From NCBI GenBank assembly GCA_002728675.1, contig PBVL01000014.1:1-39449 (forward strand): DNA of 39,449 nucleotides, read 5' to 3'. How positions within the stretch are numbered: the first letter of the stretch is position 1; each line of letters opens with the position of its first letter. A program made the position numbers and the translations under genes. The stretch is from Gammaproteobacteria bacterium (lineage in GTDB: Bacteria; Pseudomonadota; Gammaproteobacteria; Pseudomonadales; Azotimanducaceae). Below the pieces are notes generated by a model. It made no database searches, was not told the DNA's origin, and saw only the letters and a program-made list of their open reading frames with translations. Below, piece by piece: positions 1 through 9,774 of the stretch.

Positions 1-1812
1 AAGATCATGCAGCGCAACTGGATCGGCCGCTCCCACGGGGTCGAACTGACGTTCCCGCGTAACGGTGCGGACGGCCTGACCGTCTACACGACGCGGCCGG
101 ACACGCTGATGGGTGTGACCTACATCGCTGTCGCTCCGCAGCATCCGCTCGCCGCGCAGGCCGCGGCAGGGAACCCGGAACTTGCGAAGTTCGTCGAGGA
201 GGTCAGCCAGGTCAAGGTTGCCGAAGAGGATATGGCGAAGATGGAAAAGCGGGGGATGCCTACCGGCCTCACGGCTCAGCATCCGCTGACGGGAGCAGAC
301 ATCCCCATCTGGGTCGGCAACTTCGTCCTGATGGAGTACGGCTCAGGCGCGGTGATGTCGGTGCCTGGCCACGACCAGCGCGACTGGGAGTTTGCGCGCA
401 AGTACGGGCTGCCGATCGTCCAGGTGATCGCACCTGCGCCAGGCAGTTCCACCAAGTGTGATCTCGAACAGGCCGCGTTTGTCGATAAAGGCGTGTGCGT
501 CAACTCGGGTGAGTTCGACGGGCTCGCGTTCGAGGCCGCATTTGACGCGTTTGCGGGCGCCCTTGGCGACAAGGGGCTGGGAGAGAAGCAGACGAACTAT
601 CGCCTGCGCGACTGGGGTGTCTCGCGCCAGCGGTATTGGGGATGCCCGATCCCCGTGATTCACTGTGAGGCCTGTGGCGCTGTGCCCGTGCCCGCAGAGG
701 ACCTGCCTGTGGTGCTCCCAACGGACGTCGAGTTCGAAGGTGTCACGTCGCCGCTGACGAAAATTCCGGAGTGGTACAACACCTCCTGTCCCGAGTGCGG
801 CGGGGCCGCTGTTCGTGAAACCGATACGTTCGATACGTTCATGGAGTCGTCCTGGTACGCCGCGCGGTTCGCGAGCAGCGACCATGCGGGCGGGATCCTC
901 GACGAGCGTGCCAAATACTGGGGCGCGGTCGATCACTACGTTGGCGGCGAAGAACACGCAATTCTCCATCTGCTGTACGCGCGCTTCTTCTACCGCGTGC
1001 TGCGTGACGAGGGTTTTGTCGAAGGGGACGAGCCGTTCACGAACCTGCTTGCGCTTGGGATGGTGCTGAAGGACGGCACCAAGATGTCCAAGTCGGCTGG
1101 CGATGCCGGTGACCCTCAGAAACTGCTCGACAAGCACGGCGCCGACGCCGTGCGCATGGCAATGATGTTCGCGGCGCCGCCGGAGCATTCGTTCGAGTGG
1201 TCCGAGCACGGCGTTGAGTCGGCGGAGCGCTGGCTGCGGACGCGGCTGTGGAACAGCGTTGCCGCACATCTTGCAGACGGCTCAGTACCCGAACTCGACG
1301 CGTCTGCGCTGAATGACGATCAGCGCGCGATCCGGCGCACGACACACGAGACGATCGCAAAGGCGACGGACGACTACGGGCGCCGGTTGACGTTCAACAC
1401 GGTCATATCGAGCGTGATGTCGCTGATGAACGAGGTCAGCCGATTCGACGATCAGTCCGACCAGGGCCGTGCGGTACGGCACGAAGCGCTGTCCGCCGCC
1501 GTGTTGCTCATGTCGCCGATCACGCCGCACATTGCCCACGCCCTGTGGCCGCGCCTGACGGGGGAGCAACTCGAAGATGCCGCCTGGCTGCGCCACGACG
1601 ACGCCGCACTCGTGCGTGACTCCGTGGAAGTTGCCGTGCAGGTCAACGGCAAACTCCGGGGGCGGGTGGAGGTCACGGTCGACGCATCGGAAGACCAGGT
1701 CGGCGACGTGGCCAAGGCGAATGAAAACGTCGCGAAGTTCCTGGAAGGCAAGCAGATCCGCAAGGTGATCCATGTCCCCAACAAGCTCATGAACTTCGTG
1801 GTCGCTGGATGA
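1..1812 (+). CDS. leuS: Leucyl-tRNA synthetase, C-terminal part (5' end outside window)
   Basis: Charges tRNA-Leu with leucine in the cytoplasm. The frame is open from the first base, so about the last 600 residues are present and the N-terminal Rossmann half with its HIGH motif lies upstream. Visible are the start of the CP1 editing region (QRNWIGRS near the first codons), the return to the catalytic core (RDWGVSRQRYWGCPIP), a Cys4-like zinc patch (CEACG ... CPECGG), an intact KMSKS loop at 1081-1095, the tRNA-binding anticodon domain, and the family C-terminal signature VQVNGKLRG. The residues after KMSKS read AGDAGDP where many homologues have KGN or KNN followed by a short spacer and DP; this is a small variation outside the catalytic motif. 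The stop overlaps the lptE start (ATGA), so the two are translationally coupled. Identification is firm. Confidence 0.97.
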   Translation, partial: KIMQRNWIGRSHGVELTFPRNGADGLTVYTTRPDTLMGVTYIAVAPQHPLAAQAAAGNPELAKFVEEVSQVKVAEEDMAKMEKRGMPTGLTAQHPLTGADIPIWVGNFVLMEYGSGAVMSVPGHDQRDWEFARKYGLPIVQVIAPAPGSSTKCDLEQAAFVDKGVCVNSGEFDGLAFEAAFDAFAGALGDKGLGEKQTNYRLRDWGVSRQRYWGCPIPVIHCEACGAVPVPAEDLPVVLPTDVEFEGVTSPLTKIPEWYNTSCPECGGAAVRETDTFDTFMESSWYAARFASSDHAGGILDERAKYWGAVDHYVGGEEHAILHLLYARFFYRVLRDEGFVEGDEPFTNLLALGMVLKDGTKMSKSAGDAGDPQKLLDKHGADAVRMAMMFAAPPEHSFEWSEHGVESAERWLRTRLWNSVAAHLADGSVPELDASALNDDQRAIRRTTHETIAKATDDYGRRLTFNTVISSVMSLMNEVSRFDDQSDQGRAVRHEALSAAVLLMSPITPHIAHALWPRLTGEQLEDAAWLRHDDAALVRDSVEVAVQVNGKLRGRVEVTVDASEDQVGDVAKANENVAKFLEGKQIRKVIHVPNKLMNFVVAG

Positions 1813-2321
1813 TTCGAGGCGGTCGGCGAGTGCACATCGCGGTTGGCCTGCTGGTCGCGACACTGCTGGTGTCGGGTTGCGGGTTCCAGTTGCGGGGCCT
1901 CGCGACCGAGAGTTCGCTTGCGACGGTCTCGCTGTCTGTCGCCGATGCCTACGGGCCCTTCGATGCCGCCCTGCGCGAGGTGCTGGGCGAGTCGGACGTG
2001 CAGGTCGTGGCACCGGGCGCCGCGCCGTACCATGTCGAACTCAGCGGCGAGCGCAACACCCGACGGGCCCTTAGTTCCTCGAGCCGCGTTCAGGTGGCGG
2101 AATACGAGCTCAACCTCCAAATCACGCTCAGCCTGTTCGATGCGTCAGGCAACCCGCTCGACGGGCCGGTGATTCTCCGGCTCGCGCGGACGTTTGCTTT
2201 CGACCCGGGCAGTCTGCAGGCGACCAACGAGGAAGAGGAGCGCGTACGCGGCGAAATGCGGCGCGAACTTGCTTCCCGTATTCTGCGGCGAGTGGAAACG
2301 CGTGCGCGGCAGGCTGGCTGA
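1809..2321 (+). CDS. lptE: LPS-assembly lipoprotein LptE
   Basis: LptE plugs the LptD barrel in the outer membrane and helps insert lipopolysaccharide into the outer leaflet. The 170-residue product begins with a short basic stretch and a hydrophobic segment ending in a lipobox LVSGC, with the lipidated Cys at residue 24, followed by the typical GFQLRG start of the mature protein. Length and C-terminal amphipathic character fit the family. Its place between leuS and holA is the conserved gammaproteobacterial order. The ATG overlaps the leuS stop by four bases, so expression is expected to follow leuS. Confidence 0.93.
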   Translation: MIRGGRRVHIAVGLLVATLLVSGCGFQLRGLATESSLATVSLSVADAYGPFDAALREVLGESDVQVVAPGAAPYHVELSGERNTRRALSSSSRVQVAEYELNLQITLSLFDASGNPLDGPVILRLARTFAFDPGSLQATNEEEERVRGEMRRELASRILRRVETRARQAG

Positions 2322-2353
2322 ACCCCTGCGCGCATGCAGGCAAGGCGAGAGAC

Positions 2354-3406
2354 ATGCGCGTATATCCTGAAAAGCTCCAGGCTGATCTCGAAAAGCGGAT
2401 AGCGCCCCTCTATGTCGTCAGCGGCGATGAACCGCTCCTGGTGCAGGAGACGACCGATCGCATCCGCGCGCACCTCCGCGACAACGGTTTCACCGAACGC
2501 GAAGTGTTCCACGCCGAGGGTCGGGGCTTCGACTGGGATCCGCTGCTGTTCAGCGTTGGCAGCATGTCCCTGTTTGGTGACCGCAAGCTGCTGGACGTGC
2601 GCCTGCCGACCGGGAAGCCGGGAGACAAGGGTGGCAAGGCGCTCACGTCGCTTGCCGGCCAATTGTCCGCTGACACCGTGATGCTCCTGACGACTCCGAG
2701 GCTCGACGGCTCGACGACGCGGACCAAGTGGTACAAGGCCCTCGACGGGGCCGGTGTGGTCGTGCAGATCTGGCCGCTCGAGCGCAAGGACTTTCCCGGA
2801 TGGCTGAACAGCCGCCTGCGCGCGTCTGGCCTGCAGGCTGATCAGGACGCGGTCGAGCTCCTCGCCGAACGTCTGGAAGGCAATCTGCTGGCGGCCGTCC
2901 AGGAGATCGAGCGGTTGCGCCTCACGCAGGGTGATGGACATGTCGATGCCGAGACCGTCCTGGGGGGCGTGTCAGACAGTTCGAGATTCGACGTGTTCAG
3001 ACTGATTGACGCCGCGCTCGAGGGTGATGTGGCGCGCTCCCTGCGGATCGTCCGGGGACTGCGACAGGAAGGGGCTGAGATCCTCGCGTTGACGGGGATG
3101 CTCGCACGGGAGGTGCGTTCACTCGCGGCGATGTCGATCGAGCGGTCGAACGGTGCGAGTCCTGCCAGCCTGATGAAGAAGTACCGGGTGTTTCCCAAGC
3201 GGCAGGGCATCATGACGCGTGCCCTTGGCCGTCACACCGCGGAATCGGCGCAGGCGCTGGCCGAGCGCTTGTACCACATCGACAGCCGGGTCAAAGGTCT
3301 TGCCGTCGGCGACCCGTGGACGGAACTCGAAGGGCTGGTCGTCGAGCTTGGCGGCCTCGATCTAGGGCTCGCCGAGCCCGTGCCGGTCATTCGTCGCGAC
3401 GTCTGA
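2354..3406 (+). CDS. holA: DNA polymerase III subunit delta
   Basis: The delta subunit of the clamp loader opens the beta sliding clamp during replication. The 350-residue product has the usual length and the N-terminal signature IAPLYVVSGDEPLLVQE, followed by an AAA+-like fold without a Walker A motif and a helical C-terminal domain (LGGVSDSSRFDVFRLIDAALEGD and the collar region). It starts 32 bases after lptE, preceded by an AAGGCGAGA ribosome-binding stretch, so leuS-lptE-holA look like one operon. The following 255 bases (3407-3661) hold no gene I can support; a TATATT hexamer at about 3472-3477 could be a -10 element for the next gene, without a good -35. Confidence 0.95.
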   Translation: MRVYPEKLQADLEKRIAPLYVVSGDEPLLVQETTDRIRAHLRDNGFTEREVFHAEGRGFDWDPLLFSVGSMSLFGDRKLLDVRLPTGKPGDKGGKALTSLAGQLSADTVMLLTTPRLDGSTTRTKWYKALDGAGVVVQIWPLERKDFPGWLNSRLRASGLQADQDAVELLAERLEGNLLAAVQEIERLRLTQGDGHVDAETVLGGVSDSSRFDVFRLIDAALEGDVARSLRIVRGLRQEGAEILALTGMLAREVRSLAAMSIERSNGASPASLMKKYRVFPKRQGIMTRALGRHTAESAQALAERLYHIDSRVKGLAVGDPWTELEGLVVELGGLDLGLAEPVPVIRRDV

Positions 3407-3661
3407 TTGCAGGGCGTCCCGCGCTCGCCGCACACCGTCCTCTACATGGAAATCGGGAGGATTACCCGCTATATTGGCGCGTCCGCCGGGCAGCGTCGCA
3501 CCCGTCGGACCTCGATTACCTCTCCATGCGCCGGCCGGACGCACCGCCGTTGGGTGGTTATTGATCGAAGTTCAGGTCCTGGCGTGCCTTCCGCGTGAAA
3601 GCGCTGCCGTGACGTCCGCGACACATTCAATGACAACGAGCGACATCAAGCAGGTTGTGAC

Positions 3662-4642
3662 ATGGCAGATGCAGCAGGGGCCCTCGACGGCTCCGGGATC
3701 CCCGACACCACAGTAGACGTGCGCGAGGTGTTTGGCCTCGATCGCGACATGACCGTACCCGCGTTCTCGGAAGCTTCTGAGCACGTGCCGGCCATCGATG
3801 ACAGCTATCTCTTCAATGAAGAGACGACGCTGGCCATCCTGGCGGGCTATGCACACAACCGGCGAGTCATGATTCAGGGCTATCACGGTACGGGCAAGTC
3901 GACCCACGTCGAGCAGGTCGCCGCGCGCCTCAACTGGCCCTGCATCCGGATCAACCTCGACAGCAATGTCAGCCGGATCGACCTGGTTGGCAAGGACGCG
4001 ATCGTCCTGAAGGACGGTCAGCAGGTCACCGAGTTCAAGGAAGGCCTGCTGCCGTGGGCACTGCAGCGCGCGTGCTCACTCGTATTCGACGAGTACGATG
4101 CCGGCCGGCCGGACGTCATGTTCGTGATTCAGCGTGTCCTCGAGGTGGAAGGCAAGCTGACCCTGCTCGACCAGAGCAAGGTAATCCAGCCACATCCGTC
4201 GTTCCGCCTGTTTGCCACAACCAACACGGTTGGTCTCGGCGACCCGACCGGTCTGTACCACGGTACGCAGCAGATCAACCAGGGGCAGATGGACCGCTGG
4301 AACGTCGTGACGACACTCAACTATCTCCCGCACGAGAATGAAGTGGCGATCGTGCAGGCGAAGGTGCCGGACGTTGCGAAGAAGACCATTGCCAACATGG
4401 TGTCGGTTGCGAAACTGACCCGACAGGGATTCATCAACGGTGACATTTCGATTGTCATGTCTCCGCGGACCGTGATCATGTGGGCTGAGAACGCCCGCAT
4501 CTTCGACGACTTCGGCTTTGCATTCCGGATGACGTTCCTGAACAAGTGTGATGAGACAGAACGAGCGATCGTCGCGGAGTACTACCAGCGTTGCATGGGC
4601 GAAGAGTTGCCCGAATCCAGCGCCAATGTGGTGCTCGCCTAA
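3662..4642 (+). CDS. cobS: CobS-like AAA+ ATPase (cobaltochelatase small subunit family)
   Basis: In the aerobic cobalamin pathway CobS is the AAA+ motor that, with CobT, drives cobalt insertion into hydrogenobyrinic acid diamide by CobN. The 326-residue product has the family length, an N-terminal region of about 50 residues, Walker [10 protein letters not shown] at residues 73-81, Walker B VFDEYD at 141-146, and a sensor-like ATTNT segment. It is followed after 24 bases by a cobT homologue, the usual pairing. No cobN, and no other cobalamin gene, is seen in the window, so a role in B12 synthesis is not shown; CobS/CobT pairs could serve another chelatase-like or protein-remodelling role. 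The family assignment is secure, the pathway is open. Confidence 0.9.
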   Translation: MADAAGALDGSGIPDTTVDVREVFGLDRDMTVPAFSEASEHVPAIDDSYLFNEETTLAILAGYAHNRRVMIQGYHGTGKSTHVEQVAARLNWPCIRINLDSNVSRIDLVGKDAIVLKDGQQVTEFKEGLLPWALQRACSLVFDEYDAGRPDVMFVIQRVLEVEGKLTLLDQSKVIQPHPSFRLFATTNTVGLGDPTGLYHGTQQINQGQMDRWNVVTTLNYLPHENEVAIVQAKVPDVAKKTIANMVSVAKLTRQGFINGDISIVMSPRTVIMWAENARIFDDFGFAFRMTFLNKCDETERAIVAEYYQRCMGEELPESSANVVLA

Positions 4643-4666
4643 CCTCTAACCTGAAGGGGGTGGATC

Positions 4667-6517
4667 GTGTCCCAATACGACGATCCGACTGAAGTATTCA
4701 AACAGGCGGTGACGTCCACGATGCGGGCGATCTCCGGCGACGATGAACTGCAGGTGACCTTCGGTCGCGGCAAGCCCTATTTGCAGGGCAATCGCGCGCG
4801 GGTTCCGCTACCTGAGTCCGGTGTGGACGAAGAGGGTCTGGCGGCTCTGCGTGGAACGACCGATCAGTTTGCGCTGTCGGTTCGATATCACGACGAAGGA
4901 TTCCACCGGCGTCACCGGCCCCGGTCGGGAATCGCGCAGGACGTCTTCGACCGCGTAGAGGAAGCGCGCCTCGCGTGTATCGGCTCCTACCTCATGAAGG
5001 GGGTTGGCGACAATCTGAACGCCGCGCTCGAGCAGCACTGTCAGAACCATCGCTACCAGGATCTGACGGATCCGAGTCAAGCGCCCCTTGGTGAGGCCGT
5101 GGGGTTCATGGTGCGCGAAAAGGTCACCGGCGAACCGGTTCCCGACAGTGCAAAAGTCGTACTGGATCTTTGGCGGGACTACATCGAGGAGCGCGTGGGT
5201 AACACCCTCGACGGTCTCGAAGACCTGATGTACGACCAGGAGCAGTTCAGCGGCGCGATCCACGACATGATTTCCTCGCTTGGCCTCACGGATGAGTGGG
5301 GCCAGGAGTCCGACGACGCCGAGAACGAAGACGCCGAGGAGGACGAAGAGGAGTTCGACCCGGAAGCGGGTGAACAGGGTCCTGATGACGAGATGGCGGG
5401 CGACGCCGATCTCACCGATGCAATTGAGGGCGAAGTCCCCGTCGATATGGACTCCATGGAGCTGACTGAGGCCGAGGGTGAGGAGGACGAGGCGGGCTCA
5501 CCTCCGGACGCGTTCGGCGAGAAGAGCTGGGAGCGTCCGCGAGAATCTGACTACAAAGCGTTCACGACCCAGTTCGATGAGATCGTCTACGCCCACGAGT
5601 TGTGTGAGCCTCAGGAACTCGAGCGGCTGCGCGGCGTGCTCGACAAACACCTCCAGAACTCGCAGATCGTCATCTCTAAGCTGGCCAATCGTCTGCAGCG
5701 CAAACTGATGGCACAGCAGAACCGCACCTGGGAGTTTGACCTCGAGGAGGGCATGCTCGACACGTCGCGCCTGCCCAACATCATCATCGACCCGTTCCAC
5801 GCGCTCGCGTTCAAGCAGGAACAGGACATGAAGTTCCGCGACACGGTGGTCTCGCTGCTGATCGACAGCTCAGGCTCGATGCGCGGTCGTTCGATCACAA
5901 TTGCAGCCATGTGTGCGGACATCCTGGGCCGCACGCTGGAGCGCTGTGCGGTGAAGGTCGAGATTCTCGGATTCACGACGCGCGCATGGCGTGGCGGCGA
6001 GTCCCGAGAGCTCTGGCTGCAGCAGGCGAAGCCGGCTCAACCGGGCCGTCTGAACGACCTGCGTCACATCGTCTACAAGGCGGCTGATGAGCCCTGGCGG
6101 CGGTCTCGGCGCAATCTTGGGCTGATGATGCGTGAGGAACTCCTGAAGGAGAACATTGACGGCGAAGCGCTGCTTTGGGCGCACAACCGGATCGCCACGC
6201 GGCCCGAGGATCGCCGGGTCCTGATGGTGATCTCGGATGGTCTGCCGGTCGACAACAGCACCCTGCTCGTCAATCCCAGCAACTATCTCGAACAGCACCT
6301 GAAGTACGCGATTGATCAGATCGAGAACAAGTCGGACGTGGAACTGGTGGCGATTGGCATTGGCCATGACGTCACGCACCACTATCGTCGCGCAGTGACG
6401 ATCACCGACGCGGAACAATTGGGTGACGCGATGACCGAGCAATTGGTCGACCTGTTCGACGAGGACGCGAACAAGGGGCTTTCGACCTCGCGTCGGCCGC
6501 TGCGCAAATCCGCCTGA
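4667..6517 (+). CDS. cobT: CobT-like VWA-domain protein (cobaltochelatase partner of CobS)
   Basis: CobT forms a large ring complex with CobS and uses a von Willebrand A domain to engage the chelatase subunit. The 616-residue protein starts with GTG, preceded by AAGGGGGT five bases upstream. An N-terminal helical domain (to about residue 205) is followed by a very acidic linker at about 209-276 rich in Glu and Asp, then a C-terminal VWA domain with MIDAS motif DSSGSM at 400-405 and a later SDGLPVDN segment. This architecture matches CobT. The acidic linker is typical of the integrin-I/AAA chelatase partners (compare ChlD). It lies 24 bases after cobS and 18 bases before a NUDIX gene, so all three may be cotranscribed. 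Confidence 0.9.
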   Translation: MSQYDDPTEVFKQAVTSTMRAISGDDELQVTFGRGKPYLQGNRARVPLPESGVDEEGLAALRGTTDQFALSVRYHDEGFHRRHRPRSGIAQDVFDRVEEARLACIGSYLMKGVGDNLNAALEQHCQNHRYQDLTDPSQAPLGEAVGFMVREKVTGEPVPDSAKVVLDLWRDYIEERVGNTLDGLEDLMYDQEQFSGAIHDMISSLGLTDEWGQESDDAENEDAEEDEEEFDPEAGEQGPDDEMAGDADLTDAIEGEVPVDMDSMELTEAEGEEDEAGSPPDAFGEKSWERPRESDYKAFTTQFDEIVYAHELCEPQELERLRGVLDKHLQNSQIVISKLANRLQRKLMAQQNRTWEFDLEEGMLDTSRLPNIIIDPFHALAFKQEQDMKFRDTVVSLLIDSSGSMRGRSITIAAMCADILGRTLERCAVKVEILGFTTRAWRGGESRELWLQQAKPAQPGRLNDLRHIVYKAADEPWRRSRRNLGLMMREELLKENIDGEALLWAHNRIATRPEDRRVLMVISDGLPVDNSTLLVNPSNYLEQHLKYAIDQIENKSDVELVAIGIGHDVTHHYRRAVTITDAEQLGDAMTEQLVDLFDEDANKGLSTSRRPLRKSA

Positions 6518-6535
6518 GTCAGGACGATCGGACGA

Positions 6536-7093
6536 ATGCTGGATGAGTCGCGGCAGGCCCTCAGTGCGCTGATCGAGCAATACGCGGGTCAGCATCCTGA
6601 AGAGGCGGTGACCTGCGAGCGGCTGCTGCAGTTTGTGCGGTCCCATCCGGACTGTTTCAGTCGAAGCTGTGTCCCCGGTCACGTGACGAGCTCGGCATGG
6701 CTCTTTGATACCACCGGTAAACGTGTCCTCCTCACACACCACAAGAAGCTGGACATCTGGGTACAGCTGGGCGGTCACATGGAGGGCGAGGCGCGCGTGC
6801 TCGACTCGGCCCTGCGTGAAGCCCGCGAGGAATCGGGGATCGACGGGATTCGTGTCTGTTCCGAGGCGCTGTTCGACATAGACATCCACGAGATTCCCGC
6901 GCGCGGCGAGGACCCGGCTCATCTTCACTACGACTGCAGGTTTGCGCTGCAGACGGAGATCACCGACGCGTTCGAGCTCACCGACGAGTCGCACGAGCTT
7001 CGCTGGGTCGCCGTGCACAAGGTGCGCGGCCTGACCGATGAGGAGTCCGTACTCCGGATGGTCCGCAAGAGTCCCGGCGTCGCACTGGCCTGA
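6536..7093 (+). CDS. NUDIX hydrolase
   Basis: NUDIX enzymes hydrolyse nucleoside diphosphates linked to another group; the substrate here cannot be read from sequence. The 185-residue protein carries the NUDIX helix at residues 79-102, with GGHMEGE leading to REAREESGI. The first conserved Glu of the classical G-x5-E spacing is replaced (Ala at that place), whereas the REUXEEXGU part is complete; several GGH-type NUDIX proteins vary at that same site, so activity is still plausible. It starts 18 bases after cobT with a weak AGGA upstream and is probably the last gene of this plus-strand group. The 160 bases that follow contain a short direct repeat (ACCGAAAGGG twice, near 7100 and 7126) and no clear terminator. 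Confidence 0.85.
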   Translation: MLDESRQALSALIEQYAGQHPEEAVTCERLLQFVRSHPDCFSRSCVPGHVTSSAWLFDTTGKRVLLTHHKKLDIWVQLGGHMEGEARVLDSALREAREESGIDGIRVCSEALFDIDIHEIPARGEDPAHLHYDCRFALQTEITDAFELTDESHELRWVAVHKVRGLTDEESVLRMVRKSPGVALA

Positions 7094-7253
7094 AGGCTCA
7101 CCGAAAGGGACGTGCGCATCTCTGACCGAAAGGGGAGGCTGCAACACCCCGAACGGCCGGGAACACGTCGGTCCGGCAGGACCAATCGCCCTTCGACCAT
7201 CGGGAGCGCCGGGCAGGCGGTGTGCCTGGCGGGTTGATCGGCTCGGCCTGCAG

Positions 7254-8706
7254 CTAGTTGAGGCTGCCGGATTGCTTCACGTAGTCCCGGTAGCGCGCGA
7301 ACGCGGTCTGATCGGTGAGGGCGTCGAACGGTTCCATCCAACGGTCGAGCAGCTCGGTGGCGAGGCGCGTATCGAACACCCGGTTTTCCCGCTCATCCGG
7401 ATCCGCCTCGAGGTCGAACAACTGGTGCGGGCGCTTGTCGACCGTCCCGAAGACCAGCTTGTGGTGCCGCGTGCGCAACATGGTCTGTCCGAAGAGATCC
7501 GAGACGATGGCCTCTTTCCCGGTGCTGTCGGACGTAAGATGCTCACACAGTGAACAACCCATTGCGGAGTCGAGCGGCTCCGCCCCCGCTATGTCACGAA
7601 GGGTCGCCGGAACGTCGATCAGTTCGACAAGCGCGTTGCTCACCCGGCCCGTGATCCCACCGGGTGGGCGCAGGATGCAGGGTACAGTCACTGACTGGCG
7701 ATAGAAAACGGTCTTGCCCCAGAGCGCGTGGTCTCCCAGCATCTCGCCGTGATCGAAGATGAAGACGATCCAGGTGTTCGAAAGCCAGTCGCGGCGCCTG
7801 AGCACGGCGAGGATTTCGCCAATCCAGTCGTCGATCAGCGAGACGTTGCCGAGATACGCGGCCCGCCAGCGTTGGCGCTCACTGATCGTGGCGGCGCCAA
7901 TGGTGCGATTCCGTCGGAGCAGGGCGCGGATACGCCCCGGGACCGGATCATCAGGCGGTTCGGGGATCCCGGGGTCCAGTTCGTGCGCGTCGTATCGGGC
8001 GCGGTGTATGCGAGCGGGCCGTCAAACGGGTCGTGAGGGCCGGTGAATTGTGCCTGCAGGTAGAATGGCTGCTCGCCGTCGTGGCGCTCAAGCCAGCGCA
8101 CGACATTGCTGCCAATGAAGCTGTCGATGTCTTCGCCCTCGGGGACGGGCGACGGGCGCTGATCCCATGGGCGCACCTCACCTGAACGCATCTGGTCGAC
8201 CCACTCCTGGATGTAGGCCTGGTGTTCGGCGAGCCAACCGCGCGACTCCAGATAGTCCGTGTAGCTGCAGCCGGCGTGGCGCGTGCCGATCGGATCGTTG
8301 ACCTCCATGCGCTCGTCAAACCCCACGCCGCGAGGTTGGCGTCGCCGTCCCGGGTGTGGGTGCCGGCCGCCGTTGCGGGACCATCCCGGTACAGGTGACA
8401 CTTGCCGATGACCGCCGTCGTGTAACCCTGGTCGCGCACATCCCGCACATGACTTGGCCCTGCCGGGTTGGCGCCTGCGGCGTTGCTCCATACGCCGTGC
8501 TGACGCGGCAGCAGCCCGGTGGCGACGGACGCGCGGGCAGGAACACAGAGCGGAGCGTTCGAAACGCACTGAGTGAACAGGATGCCTTCGGCAGCGATCG
8601 CGTCAAGGTGAGGGGTCAGTGCCTGGCTACCGGGGTAGGCGCCGATCGCGTCGGCCCGTTGCTGGTCCGTCGCGATCACGAGGATGTTGGTGCGGGTCCC
8701 ACTCAT
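7254..8706 (-). pseudogene. Sulfatase (arylsulfatase type), interrupted by two frame changes
   Basis: Formylglycine-dependent sulfatases remove sulfate from sugars or aryl esters. Read through two frame changes, the product is about 480 residues, a normal length. The N-terminal frame (start 8706) has NILVIATDQQRADAIGAYPG and the modification motif CVPAR, whose Cys would become formylglycine. Near 8321-8324 (CCCC on the plus strand) the frame moves; the next frame carries GFDERMEV, YLESRGW and FTGPHDPFDGP. Near 7997-8000 it moves again, into the frame with IVFIFDHGEMLGDHALWGK and the C-terminal RTRHHKLVFG. Both changes need one missing base in a short G/C run, and coding quality is high on all sides. 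This is either a recent pseudogene or a working gene with consensus errors. The start overlaps the upstream kinase stop (ATGA). Confidence 0.85.
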
Positions 8707-9741
8707 CTGACGCGACGCGCGTGGTCAACCTCCGCCCGGATGGTCGTCGTGATGCGCGCGGCGTCGAAAGGCTTCGGTACGAACGGTACGGCCCGGAGGC
8801 GTGGATCGTTGGGTTCGCTGTATCCGCTCATCACGATGACGGGCAGCTCAGGCTGACGCCGGTTGATCTCAATGTACGCAGTTGCGCCATCCATCCTGGG
8901 CATGGAGCGATCGAGCAGCACGCAGTCGAATCGCGCGGACTCGATCTGAGCAATCGCGTCGACGCCGTCTTCGACTTTGACCACATCGGGGCCGGTTGCC
9001 CTCAGTATCGATGCGACTGTGGTCAGCACGATCGGATCGTCATCGGCAACCAGCACGTGCAGGCCTTTCGGCGAAGGATCGAGCAGGGACAACTGCCGAT
9101 GAGCAACCGCAATCGCGTCCCCGTCGCCGACCGGAAACAGGACCCTGATTTCCGTGCCGGCTTTGGGCTGCGAGTTCAACGCGATGCGACCGTCCAGTCT
9201 GCGAGCGATGCCCAGCGTCGCGGCAAGACCCAGGCCGCGTCCACCGGACTTCGTCGAGAAGAATGGGTCGAAGATCCTGGCAAGATGTGGCGTTTCGATA
9301 CCGACACCGTAACTTGGCATCCTGATTGGGGGCGGACAAGTCCCGCAGGACGAACATCATGACGCGCTCGCCGGCAAGAGGGAACGGTTGAATGAGGCAC
9401 TGCGTGACGAACAGGGTGCCGTCGGACCGGCGCACTTCGCGCGTGAACCAGTGCCCGCCTTCCTTGGCCGCAATCTCCGCGCGTGCTCGGCGCGTGCGAG
9501 TGCCTGCCACGGCTGGTATGTGGGCAGGAAGGTGCGGGCGGTAGTTGACGTCCTCGAGTCGCTGCGCCGGTGTCGTGCGCACCATGCGCTGCAGAGGCGC
9601 ATTGAGATAGACGGTCCTGTTTTCGTAGGGATCAGAGAGCAGGACGCCGTAGGGCAATGCGTCGAGTACGTGTCGGTAGGTGTCCGGTGACACGCGCTCC
9701 CCCGATCTGTGAGCGTCCTTGCAGACAGCGGCATCCCGCAT
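8703..9741 (-). pseudogene. Hybrid sensor histidine kinase with PAS and receiver domains, central part missing
   Basis: The upstream frame (start 9741) encodes a PAS sensor domain (YRHVLDALPYGVLLSDPYENR through GERVMMFVLRDLSA). Around 9313-9335 it breaks off, and a different frame picks up inside the ATP-binding domain with GVGIETPHLARIFDPFFSTK and the G-box GRGLGLA, followed by a receiver domain (VADDDP, phospho-acceptor Asp in LLDRSMPRMDG, switch Ser in VMSGYSEP, Lys in VPKPFD). The dimerisation/phospho-acceptor His region and the N-box, about 150 residues in comparable PAS-HisKA-HATPase-REC proteins, are absent. The gene cannot make a normal kinase as it stands. A real internal deletion or an assembly collapse are both possible. 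It lies between an enoyl-CoA hydratase and a sulfatase in the same orientation. Confidence 0.8.
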
Positions 9742-9774
9742 GGAGTCTTGCGGTGTGCCGATATTAGTGCCTCA

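Noticed and set aside
1081-1116. Unusual residues after the LeuS KMSKS motif as a sign of altered function
   Set aside because: KMSKS itself is intact and this loop varies among LeuS proteins, so no functional claim is made.
343-1269. A 308-codon open frame on the minus strand
   Set aside because: Antisense to leuS; no family character.
5870-7147. A 425-codon open frame on the minus strand
   Set aside because: It is antisense to the cobT VWA domain and the NUDIX gene and has no family features.
7094-7253. Possible terminator or repeat element after the NUDIX gene
   Set aside because: Only a short direct repeat (ACCGAAAGGG) is visible; no stem with a T run was found.
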